DNA of 64,000 nt, from contig OX465596.1 in NCBI GenBank assembly GCA_950022295.1, positions 122,740,501-122,804,500 on the forward strand, read 5' to 3'. The notes under the pieces were generated by a model. The model searched no databases. It worked only from the letters and a program-made list of their open reading frames with translations, and had not been told where the DNA came from. Numbering within the stretch: the stretch's first letter is position 1; each line of letters starts with the position of its first letter. The stretch comes from Bromus sterilis (lineage: Eukaryota > Streptophyta > Magnoliopsida > Poales > Poaceae). This document shows positions 53,810 through 64,000 of this stretch, one piece after another. The position numbers and the translations under genes are program-made.

Positions 53810-56613
53810 ATGGCAGTTCATGCGGCCATCTCCTTGGGTTTGGATTTTGACCCAGGGATGAAGTTGGCCGATTAAGTCCATCGTCTGTTCAAGAGCACGG
53901 TGCAGCCGGATGGATCTGGACATTTCATCCTGGTGGTTTCATTCGTGCGTGATTCTTTTCGTTTGGATGAAAACTCAGTCAGTCTGGCTTTGGAATCGAC
54001 AATTGGAGGGTACTGTTCCAAACTCAAAGTTTCTCGTCTTCAAGATAGGGTTTTTTCTTTTCATGTCTCTTGCAAAGCTGTGGGTTTCTTCATTTTTCAT
54101 CAGAAAACTTTCGTTTGCCCCAAGTTTCATTGTGTTTTTCAACTATGGGGCAATGGTGGTCCAGATTGGAAAAAAGATTTTAAACTTTGGCAAGTTGAAT
54201 GTGATGAGGAATGGACTCTAGTTATTCCAACTAAGCGTAGGGTGAGACTAGGGCTAAAGGCTTTGCAGCGCACACCATCACGTTCATCTTTCAAATCTTC
54301 TTCCCCCAAGAAGAAGAAGCTGCGTTTTGCCACCTTTATGAACTATGAGGCTTGCCGGGGATATATATTCATGCCCACTGGTTTAGATGCACAAACTGTG
54401 CTAGAAGGGGGTTATTCATTCACCCGACATGAACTCTCGCATCTTCACGTGAATACGTCTAGGCGGCCAACGCCATCACCTGAGACACAACCCTCACCGC
54501 CGGCGGCTCCAGTCATGATCTCTTTTGGCAGCTTGCCACCATCCCCTATTCCTACGGGATCTGTTTTGGACAGCCCGGATTCTTTGGGTGGTTCCATTAT
54601 CTCGCCCTATGTTAAGGATTGCCATGCAGCCGTGGTTTCAGTAAACCCATCTGGTTTTGTTGATCCGTTTGTTTTAACTGATGAGGACTCGATTACTATC
54701 TCTCCGATGGGGCCACATGATGATGTAGCCATGAGATCGCCTTCTGCCACGATTGGTTTGGTGGATTATGACTCTAATCAAAGCACGCCACCATGTAAAA
54801 TCCCATCGCCTAAGGAAATTGTGCGTAACCTGCAAAGTTTTGATGATATGATCGAAGATATGGCTGCTAGTTTTTGGGATTGTCAGCATTGCATCAGCAT
54901 GGGGCACAAAACGGAAGCGTGCACGAACCGGATTAGGTGTAGACGTTGCTTCCGGTATGGACACATTAAAAAGGACTGCCATGGTACTTTAATTGAGACT
55001 TCCATCTGGGTCCCCAAAATCCCATCCAAGGGTTTCGAGACTCGCGCCACCGCTTTGTCCTCATCCGCCGATTCGAGTTCTCCCCAGGTTCGTATCTCGC
55101 CCACCCAGCAAACGCTGCAACCAGAAAACCCCAACTCCCAGGCTTCCCCTACTTTGAGCAATCCCCACTCGCCGCCCCCGGATTTCATCGACGAGCGTCA
55201 GCCGCTTCCAGAACCGTCAATGGAAAACTTCGAGCTTGATCCACGGCGTTTTCTCCTGGCTGGGATGGACATTATCGATGGAGGCCCCGAGCGATTCCCT
55301 AGGGCCTTCTACTCGGCATCTGAGCCGCTGCCGCAGATGCATGAGCAGTACATGGTCACCATTGTTGAGCCTGCTCCACCATCACACTTTGTGGCCGTCC
55401 GACACGAACAAGTGCTTCAGTTCCTCACTCAAGAACTCCAGGTGATGGTTCAATCTGCTCAAACTTGGTTTCAGGGGGTAGGTTTGTTTGAGATGCAAAA
55501 TCCAATTGTGCGGGAGTCCTTCATTCAGCATGCGCCTTTTGCCTTGGGTATGGATGAGCAAGGCGATGAGATTTTTGTTCGTTTTATTCCTCACAATCAA
55601 GGTGAGGGCTTCAGAGCTATCCATGGGCACCGCGCGGGTTGGTTAATGTTCATCGGTGTTCCGCTGGACTATCGCAACACAGACACTTATCGGAGATGGT
55701 TGGTACTTTTGGGAAATTTCTATCATGGGAGCACACTGATAGAAGGATGGTTCTCTCTCTGGTTCGCGCCTCATTCCCTGAAAATGCACTTGTGCCATGA
55801 GATGTCGTCTTCAGAGAATTTTCTGCATGGGGAGGTTCAGTTGTCTCGTGGACTGCACCTATTTATATTCTCACGGCCAATTTTGCGGATGTGATGCTGC
55901 CGGTTGACGAGGACCGCATGCCTGGTGATATAGCTCCAATTGACCCAATTTGGGCCCTTCCACCATATCCAGCTCTCGGGTGAAATGAAGTACCTGCTCC
56001 ACACTAGGGCAATAATGATCACAACGTGGATCATAATGATGATGAGGATCAAATGCAGGAAGATGGCTGGCCTGCATGGGACGTTGAGCAGGTAGCACAA
56101 AATGATTCTCTAGAGCAAGATCAGTAGCCTGAACAAGACCAGAACTCCATGGTCATGAACCCTTCACTTGGAGATAGCAGCTCCTCTGAGGTGGAAATCA
56201 TTGAAGTTGAGGAACAACATGAGAAAGTCCAGCAGATGATGAATGCCCCTCTGGAGCATAATGGTGAGGACTGGGCCATAGTGCCATATCAGCAACCTCT
56301 GCTTCAATCACCCCCACTGCATGTGGGTTATGTTTCAGTTCCATTTGGCACTGTCCTGCCCCTAGAGATGCTTTGAGAAAGATCTTTCAGGAACCTAATT
56401 CCTGAGCTTCTCACCAAGTCAATCCCACCATGCATGCAACAGTTCCACTGGCCACCTTTGTTCTCACCTGCAGGAAATTGGACTAAACTTGCGCCCACAC
56501 ATCATGCACCCCTGCTGATGGAAGGTCCCTCCGCTCCTCCTAGTGCTGCTCTCGCACAGGTTGATGTGGTTGAAATGTCTGAAGCTTCTCAATTGAATGA
56601 AGATCATGTCTTT
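53810..56613 (+). pseudogene. LINE ORF1, nucleic-acid-binding protein, 5' part
   Basis: Likely start MAVHAAISLGLDFDPG at 53810. A TAA at 53873 breaks the frame, which then stays open to 55894. Residues 320-365 carry two CCHC zinc knuckles, CQHCISMGHKTEAC and CRRCFRYGHIKKDC, as in plant L1 ORF1 proteins; the N-terminal part has the DUF4283-like pattern (GYIFMPTGLDAQTVLEGG). Near 55722 a one-base frameshift moves the reading to another phase (ILTANFADVMLPVDED), with TGA codons near 55796 and 55981. The acidic tail 56149-56373 (SSSSEVEIIEVEEQHEKVQQ) is intact. Interrupted at 56614 by a miniature LTR element. Confidence 0.75.
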
Positions 56614-57307
56614 TGTAACAGCCCAGTTTTCACAAAAAATAAAAAAAATGTTTTCGGTGTGAAATGTTTGATTGTCTGATTTTTTGCGGTGTTTGCATCC
56701 CCGATTTATCGATCGGCGATAATTTTCCCCCTATTATCTCGTACCGGGCGGAGACCGACCCTTGCCACCCTGACACTCGACCTTTGCGACACCGGGTTTC
56801 GCCCGATCACCGTCGCAAAAACCGCACGAGACCAGCCGCAGCCAATGGAACAAAAAACCCCGTTTAATAATTAAACGGGTTATTTTATAGCGCGCCGGAA
56901 AGTGTTCTCGGAATGACCCCAAACTCTTTTCAGGGTTCTTGATGGACAACAGGTATGGTGATCGACGTTTCACGTGGAGACTCGATGACGACTAGTTAGG
57001 CGGATCCCGGCGGAGGGCCTGGACCCGTGTGGTTATGGGGATCGATGTTTTTCTCTTTGCCACTAGGCATTTGATTGTAGTCTGTACTCAGACATATAGC
57101 TTCCGCTGATGTATTGTATTTAAGGCAGTTGTATGCCGATTGTATGAGATTTTGTATCCTTGTATCTGTAATGTTGTGATATCATGTTGGAAATCCGGGG
57201 CATATGGCTATGTCACATGTCGCGGTGGGACCGATATGTGCTTCGTCCCCGGATCTGGATGGAAACATCTAGATCTGGAACAGTACCTCATATTGGGCCT
57301 TACAACT

Positions 57308-57320
57308 TGGTATCAGAGCC
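57308..57320 (+). other. Primer-binding site, tRNA-iMet
   Basis: TGGTATCAGAGCC, three bases after the 5' LTR end; full 13-base match to the usual plant iMet primer site. Confidence 0.85.
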
Positions 57321-57784
57321 TTACCGACCGTAGGATCCCTTTTCAGGCCGAAGTCGAGTCTAGACAAAAACTATTTTGTAGCTACTAAGTTAGTTATCGG
57401 AGAGTAGGAATCTTTTTACTCCTTACCATTGCTCTGGTCAGGAAAAGTGTCGTAAGTGTTTTAAATTCTCGTCTTATCCCCTTCAAACCTCTAGGATCTC
57501 GAGTGTGTGGAGTATTGGAACCGTTACAATGCCTTGCTCGCAGCGTATTGTCTCGATTCCGATCTCAGGTTTGGGAATTCCTGTAGTACCTTTAGCTTCT
57601 TCGGTTTCGGATATCATCTGGGCCGTCCTTTGCCCTCCCTCCTTTTGCCTGGTGTTTTCACGACTTGCGTCAAAAAGCACTATCCCTTTGACCAGGTTTT
57701 AGCTGTCGTTCTTCCTCTTGACACCTGATGGTTTCGATATTCGACGTCGCCATCTCCCTGCGGAAAGTTTCTCGACGGAAGGTC

Positions 57785-57912
57785 GACATCGACATGGAGC
57801 AGAGTCCCTTGTTGGTGGTGTTGAAGATCGTCGACTCTTTTCTCTCCCCCTTCCCCTCTCCCCCGGATCGTCCTGGATCTCGGGACGAGATCCCTTGTTG
57901 GTGGTGTTGTAT
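57785..57912 (+). repeat. Direct repeat in mini-element internal region
   Basis: TCCCTTGTTGGTGGTGTTG occurs twice (about 57806 and 57891), the second ending at the 3' LTR. Confidence 0.75.
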
Positions 57913-58604
57913 TGTAACAACCAAATTTTCACAAAAAATAAAAAATTGTTTTCGGTCTGAATTGTTTGATTGTCTGTTTTGTTTGCGGTGTTTGCATCCC
58001 CGATTTATCGATCGGCAATCATTTTCCCCATCTTATCTCGTACCGGACGGAGACCGACCCTTGCCACCCTGACACTCGACCTTTGCGACACCGGGTTTCT
58101 CCCGATCACCGTCCCAAAAACCGCACGAGATCAGCCACAGCCAACGGAACGAAAAACCCCGTTTAATAATTAAATGAGTTATTTTATAGCGCGTCGGAAA
58201 GTGTTCTCGGAATGCCCCCCAAACTCTTTTCAGGGTTCTTGATGGACAACAGGTATGGTGATCGACGTTTCACGTGGAGACTCGATGACGACTAGTTAGG
58301 CGGATCCCGGCGGAGGGCCTGGACCCGTGTGGTTATGGGGATCGATGTTTTTCTCTTTGCCACTAGGCATTTGATTGTAGTTTGTACTCACACATATACC
58401 TTCCGCTGATGTATTGTATTTAAGGTAGTTGGATGCCGATTGTATGAGATGTTGTATCCTTGTATCTGTAATGTTGTGATATCAAGTTGGAAATCCGGGG
58501 CATATGGCTATGTCACATGTCGCGGTGGGACCGATATGTGCTTCGTCCCCGGATCTGGATGGAAACATCTAGATCTGGAACAGTACCGCATATCGGGCCT
58601 TACA

Positions 58605-59008
58605 TCTTCAGTGCAGTCAAAGAACCTTTTCTTGGAAAACGACGTCGTGCCAATCGGCCATCTCCCACAATTGTTAGACCTGATGATGATTTCACCACCA
58701 GGCGTGTCACCAGAAGTGTAGCGAAGAAATCTGGTTTAAACCTGTCTCTGCTATCCTCATCAAGGCAACTCCTCTGAGGCAACCACACGCCAAGAAGTAT
58801 AAGATCGGAGATAGTCCTTCTCAGGGATCTGCTACATATCCTGCTGAAAATGATGAATCTGCGACAGAGGATCCAGAAGATGTGCCACCCCCACTCCAAT
58901 TCATGCAATGCAGGACCTGGGGGCTTCTCTTAGCATTGCTGACGAAGATCTCACTACGGACAAGCTTATGGCTGCCCCGTCTACTGAACCGCAAACTATT
59001 TCCCCATG
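58605..59008 (+). pseudogene. LINE ORF1, 3' part
   Basis: The frame resumes after the TSD with SAVKEPFLGKRRRANRPSPT and TRRVTRSVAKKSGLN, a basic segment typical of the ORF1 C-terminus. Frameshifts near 58740 and 58890; a shifted frame ends ...TEPQTISP with TGA at 59006-59008. Confidence 0.6.
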
Positions 59009-59187
59009 ATTAGTTTAGAACTAGTATTTAGTGGTAGAGTGGGGCCCTTAAGTCTGCTCGTTCTAGTTTGTACTCGATCTTTTGTGATGGTTTATCTGAA
59101 CTCAAGTGTTACTCCGGTGCCAATCTGTTGGGCAGATGTGGCTTGCTATGAATACTTTATGGTTTTATATGGATAATACATCTTATC
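59009..59187 (+). other. LINE inter-ORF spacer
   Basis: About 180 bases without a frame between the ORF1 stop and the start of ORF2 homology. Confidence 0.5.
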
Positions 59188-59213
59188 GTAATTGGCGTGT
59201 GTTGTGTTGGAAT
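59188..59213 (+). pseudogene. LINE ORF2 beginning, cut by an LTR
   Basis: NWRVLCWN, the start of the exonuclease-endonuclease-phosphatase domain, ends at the target GGAAT (59209-59213) and resumes in the same frame after 60847. Confidence 0.75.
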
Positions 59214-60846
59214 TGAAGGGAATATGCCCGAGAGGCAATAATAAAGTGTTTATTATATTATTCCTTGTTTATGATAAACGTTTATTTCTCATGCTAGAAT
59301 TGTATTAACCGAAAACGTTAATACATGTGTGTTTAATAAACAAACAATGGTTCCTAGTAAAGCCTCTCTTTTAACTAGCTCGTCGATTAACAAATGATCA
59401 AGGTTTCCTGATCATGAACATTGGATGTTGTTAATAACGGGATCATATCATTAGGAGAATGATATGATGAATATATACCCAAACTAAGTATAACAATACA
59501 ATCAAGTCATTTAGTTTATATTGTTATATCTTGCATTCGAAGTAATCTAGTTCCTTAGACCATGAGATCATGTCAATCACTAATACCGAAAGAATACTTT
59601 AATGACATCAAACGTCACACCGTAACAGGGTGACTATAAAGGTGGTGTTAGGTATTTGGAAAGTATTAGTTGAGGCTCATGGATCAAGAATGGGATTTTT
59701 CCATCAAAAATGACGGAGAGATATACTCTGGGCCCTCTCGGTGATATCACATTGACACCGCTTGCAAGCACGTGACTAGGTCACAAGAATGTCATCACAG
59801 AACGAGTAAAAGAGTACTTGTCGGAAACGAGATCGAACAAGGTATGGTTGATACCGATGATCGGATCTCGGACAAGTAAAATATCGCGAGACAAAGGGAA
59901 TTAGTTACGACGTTGATGGTTCACACGATCACAACATTCATCGTTGAATATATAGGAGTCATCACGGATCTCCAGATCCCGCTGTTGATTATTGATCGGA
60001 GAGGTGTCTCAATCATGTCTGTATTATTCGCGAACCGTAGGGTGACACACTTAAGGTTTGATGATGCATTTTGAGAGGATAAGGAATATTGAAGAATGTT
60101 TTGGACAGCACCGAAATTGTTTCGGGTAAAATTGAAATAGTTCAAGGGGTTTTTGTCGGATGGTTGTTAATAGAATTAACAAATGATTCGAGGTGCAATG
60201 TGCAAATGTTTGTTAATAGGATTAACAAATATTAAATAAAGAAATAGAATTGTTTTATTTATTTATTAAAGAAAACCTTTGGATTTTCCAAGTGGACAAT
60301 TAAGGGAGCATGGGTGGGTGTGAGTGTGGCTTCCACTCACATCAAGAGGGGAAGAGGTGGAGGCACCATGAGTTGGCCGCCCCCCCTCTTGGGCTGCCCA
60401 CTCCTCCCCTATAAAAGGAGGGTGAGGGCTTCCCCTCCCATATACTTGCCTCACCTCCCTTACTCTCCACCCGCTGCTCCATACCATGGTCTTCCGCTTG
60501 GCGAAGCCCTGACCGTGGGATTCTTCACCGCATCACGTTGTTGTGCTGCTGGATTTCCGGGGATCCTCTACTTCCGCTGCCCCGCTGGATCGAGGGAACG
60601 AAGGTCGTCATCAAGCTGTACGTGTGACCGAGCACGGAGACGCTCAGCGTACATCATCGCGATCTTGAGATCTTCAAGTGAACCACTACATCATCCACGA
60701 GATTTGATCTCGTAACGTTTTAAGTCTTCGAGGGTGAGTTCTTCTATGATATCCTACTCGTTGCTTACATCTCCTAGATTAGATCTTGGCTTGTTGGTTG
60801 TTTATGCGTAGGAATTTTTTTTGTTTTCCTTGCTACGAACCCTTCA
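59214..60846 (+). mobile_element. Solo LTR, Angela/BARE-like Copia
   Basis: 1633 bp, TGAAGGGAATATGCCCGAGAGGCAATAATAAAG-type start (given in part) and CCCTTCA end, forming a 7-base terminal inverted repeat; perfect TSD GGAAT (59209-59213, 60847-60851). TATA (CTATAAAAGG) at about 60410 precedes a C-rich leader. Sequence and length fit the abundant Triticeae Angela/BARE/WIS group. No internal domain. Confidence 0.85.
60411..60420 (+). promoter_or_regulatory. TATA box of Angela-like LTR
   Basis: CTATAAAAGG followed by a C/T-rich leader. Confidence 0.6.
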
Positions 60847-63800
60847 GGAATGTCCATCGCCTCAATTATGCTGATCGATAGCGTGACCTTAGAGAAAAAA
60901 TTGAAGAAAGTAACTGCTCGATTGTTTGTCTTCAGGAGACGAAAATTCAGTCTTTTGATCTGAGATTAGTCAGGATTTTTTTCCCTAGACATTTTGATAA
61001 TTTTGTTTATTCACCTTCTGTTGGGGCTTCTGGTGGTATTCTTGTGGCTTGGAGCTCTACAATGTTCTCTGGCACTCTTGTTCAGTCACTCCATTATGGC
61101 ATAACTGTTAGTTTTACCTCTGTGCACAATGCTGAAAAATGGACCATGGTCTCTGTCTATGGACCCTGTTCTGGTATTCTGAGAGATGAGTTTGTGCAGT
61201 GGTTATATAACATTCATGTACCTGATGATGAGCAATGGATTTTCTTGGGGGATTTCAATTTTATTAGATCCCTTGAGAATAGAAACAGACCAGGAGGAAA
61301 TCTCAGTGACATATTCCTGTTTAATGAGATCATTGGGCATCTAGGTCTCCTTGAGCTACCACTAAAGGGCAGATCATATACCTGGTCCAACATGCAGGAT
61401 GAACCCTTCCTTGAACAACTTGATTGGTTTCTCACCTCTAGCTCTTAGATTTCAATTTATCCCAACACTGTGGTCCTCCCAATGGCCAAAACTGGTTCTG
61501 ATCATGTGCCATGTATTGTTTCAGTTGATACAACAATTCCTAAAAGTAGGATTTTCAGGTTTGAGAACTTTTGGGTGGAACTACCCGGTTTTCAGGAATG
61601 TGTCTCTGCTTCTTGGAATGCACCTGTTGCATCAGGATCAGCTTCCACTATTATCTCCAGAAAATTTAAAAGACTGAGGTACGATCTTAAGAAGTGGTCA
61701 TCCAACCTTTCCACATTAAAAAGACAGATATCCAGGTGCTCACATGTGTTGTTTTCCTTTGATTGTCTTGAGGAAATCAGACCTTTGTTCAGACCTGAAT
61801 TTAACTTCAGGAAAATTGTTAAAGTGCATCATGAACATCTCCTTAAACTTCAGTCCATTTACTGGAAGCAGAGGTATACTGTGAGGGGAATTTTGGTTGG
61901 AGAGGAAAACTCAAAGTTCTTCCATGTCATGGCTTCTGAAAGAATGCGAAGGAATTCTATTTACAGTCTTACTGCTACTGATGGCTCTGTCTGCACTGAT
62001 CATACACAAATGGCTCGACTTCTGTGGAACTCTTTCAAAGGCAGAATGGGGGTCACTCAAGGCATCAACATGATGTTTGACTTGCCATCCTTAGTACAAC
62101 CTGTCTTGGGCCTAGAGGATTTGTATCTGCCCTTTTCCAAGTCTGAAATTGAACAGGTCCTCAAAGAGTTACCTACATATAGGGCCCCTGGCCCTGATGG
62201 ATTTAATGATCTCTTTCTCAAGAAATGTTGGCACATTGTTGAGAATGATTTTCTGGATCTCATCCAACAGTTTGCCTCTGGTCAGCTTAAGCTGGAATGT
62301 CTGAATGGATCTCTTATTGACCTAATCCCTAAAATGCTTTCACCTGAAGGACCCAATGAATTCAGGCCAATTTCTCTGACCAATACATGTCTGAAGTTTC
62401 TGAATAAATTGTTGGCTAACAGGTTACAGAAGGTTATTCTTCAATGTATCCATTTAAACCAGTATGGATTTCTGAAATCTAGATCCATTCAGGATTGCTT
62501 GGCTTGGGATTTTGAATATATCCACTAGTGCAAACAATTTCAGCTCCCTTTACTCATTCTCAAGCTGTACTTTGCCAAGGCTTTTCACACCATTGAACAT
62601 GAGGTCATCTTACAAATCCTTAAACATAAAGGGTTCAGTGAAACTTGGATTGGCCCGGTAAAACAGATTCTGACCTCTGGTTCATCCTCTATCCTGCTCA
62701 ATGGATTCCCTGGCAAATAGTTCTACTGCAGGAGAGGGGTCAGGCAAGGAGATCCTCTCTCCCCCCTCTTGTTTGTTTTGTCTGCTGATCTGCTCCAGTC
62801 CATTGTTAATCAAATGCTGAATGCTGGGGTCCTAACTCTACCAATTCCTTCACAGGATCCTTTCTATCCCATCATACAATATGCTGATGATACAATTCTT
62901 GTGGTCCCTGCCAAGTACGATCAGCTTCTTGCCCTCAAAGAAATGCTCATAAGATTCCATGCTTCTACTGGACTGAAAGTGAATTTCAATAAATCTTCAA
63001 TGATTCCTTTGAATGTTCCTACAGAGGAGGCTGATAGGCTGGCTGCTACTTTTGGTTGCTCCATTGGCCATATGCCCTTCACATATTTGGGCCTACCAAT
63101 GGGCACTACTAAGCCAAAAATTCAAGATCTCATGCCTCTTGTAGATAGAGTTGAAAGGAGGCTCACTGCTAGTTCTGCAATGTTAAACCAGGGGGCTAGA
63201 TTGCAGCTGATTAATTCTGTCATCTCTTGCCTGCCAATCTATCATCTCTGTTCCTTGTCCATTCCTCAAGGAATTATAAAGAAGCTAGAGAGAATTCAAA
63301 GGCAGTGTCTATGGAGAGGCAACTCTGATTCATAGAGGAAATCGCTTGCTGCCTGGGACTTGGTATGCATGCCTAAAAGCAAAGGTGGCATGGGAATCAT
63401 GAACCTTCAGCTCCAAAACAAAACCCTACTACTGAAGCACCTTCACAAATTCTACAACAAGGATGACATCCCTTGGGTCTCTCTCATCTGGAAATCTTAT
63501 TACAATGGTAATGTCCCACATGCCACTGTAATGTGTGGTTCTTTCTGGTGGAAGGACATCCTTAAACTTGCTGATCTGTACAGGCCCGTGGTCTCCATCC
63601 AGGTCAATGTTAGAGACTCTCTGATGTTTTGGTCTGATCGCTGGATTTTGAATAGCTCTCATAGACCTCTAAAAGGCAGATTCCCACATTTATTCTCATT
63701 TGTGAAATATGAAAAATTGTCTGTACAAGATTTCACCACTGCTATTGAGGTTAGCTCCCTATTCTATCTGCCACTATCACAACAGGCTGCAGCTGAGTTG

Positions 63801-64000
63801 GAAATCTTGAATCACTGGTTGCACAATTTTCACCTCTCCAGCTCTGATAAGGATATCTGGACTTGGCCTGGTCTTCATGGATACATTGCTAAAAGTTTCT
63901 ATATGCTTATGCATTCACATCTACCTGATGATGCAATTTGTAAATGGCTACGGAAAAGCAAATGCACTATGAAGATAAAGGTTTTTGGATGGTTGTTACT
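60847..64000 (+). pseudogene. LINE ORF2: endonuclease and reverse transcriptase, continues past window
   Basis: One continuous phase from 60852 to the edge with five internal stops, all TAG (60879, 61446, 62526, 62718, 63333). Endonuclease domain: CLQETK, SVYGPC near 61155, FLGDFNFIRS near 61245, GRSYTWSN near 61368, GSDHVPCIV near 61497. Reverse transcriptase: YRAPGPDGFNDLFLKKCW near 62178, PNEFRPISLTN near 62352, GVRQGDPLSPLLFVL near 62736, YADDTILVVP near 62881 (catalytic DD), then GLKVNFNKS and the YLGLPMG thumb motif. The C-terminus (MPKSKGGMGIMNLQ; WTWPGLHGYIAKSFYMLM) leads into the zinc-binding region outside the window. No frameshift seen. Confidence 0.88.

Larger units (their letters stand above)
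56614..58604 (+). mobile_element. Miniature LTR retrotransposon derived from the long-LTR family
   Basis: LTRs 56614-57304 (691 bp) and 57913-58604 (692 bp), internal 608 bp, flanks TCTTT / TCTTC (four of five). Both LTRs begin and end as the 4.16-kb LTR does but lack its middle: sequence matching 3217-3520 is joined directly to sequence matching 6990-7375. Primer site TGGTATCAGAGCC (57308-57320, exact tRNA-iMet type). No gag or pol. Confidence 0.88.

Noticed and set aside
60852..64000. TAG recoding or readthrough in LINE ORF2
   Set aside because: No recoding is known for plant LINEs; cytosine deamination explains a TAG-only pattern more simply.

Overview
This window looks like nuclear DNA of a large-genome grass, most likely Triticeae (wheat, Aegilops, rye or barley type). 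The reasons are an Angela/BARE-like solo LTR, a Cassandra element with 5S-rRNA-like LTRs, CACTA subterminal repeats, a chloroplast-DNA insert, and TE-in-TE nesting over almost the whole 64 kb. No names come from a database search; family calls rest on termini, target-site duplications (TSDs), primer-binding sites and protein motifs read by eye.

Layout. 1-8293: fragments of long-LTR elements, including a 4.16-kb solo LTR (3217-7375, TSD GAGAT) that splits an older minus-strand element carrying three tRNA-like sequences. 9190-12365: the only convincing host gene, a two-exon nuclear gene for the mitochondrial Rieske iron-sulfur protein of complex III (minus strand), whose intron holds an 862-bp hAT element with a Tourist MITE inside it. 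13049-13765: another hAT element. 14275-43221: a Copia element with ~176-bp LTRs. Its gag is missing, with 4.7 kb of unexplained sequence in that interval, and its RNase H end is split by a second copy of the long LTR (22983-42898). That LTR is itself split by a complete non-autonomous Gypsy-like element (23781-30803) and by a 9.4-kb CACTA transposon (31370-40772).

The CACTA element carries two minus-strand genes. The TNP2-type transposase is one frame across two exons with two internal stop codons. The second, TNPA/Transposase_24-like gene reads through eight exons without a break (583 aa). A long near-perfect hairpin lies just upstream of the transposase.

43655-43930 is a chimeric chloroplast insert (ndhA fused to ccsA). 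44100-48310 is a decayed PIF/Harbinger transposase region broken by a solo LTR and by a Cassandra element that itself holds another LTR. 49178-53664 is a truncated minus-strand copy of the Gypsy-like element. From ~53665 to beyond the right edge runs an L1-type LINE (ORF1 with two zinc knuckles; ORF2 with endonuclease and reverse transcriptase). It is interrupted by a 2-kb miniature derivative of the long-LTR family (56614-58604) and by an Angela-like solo LTR (59214-60846).

Apart from the Rieske gene, everything recognised is mobile-element or organelle-derived. The TSDs allow the insertions to be ordered in time.
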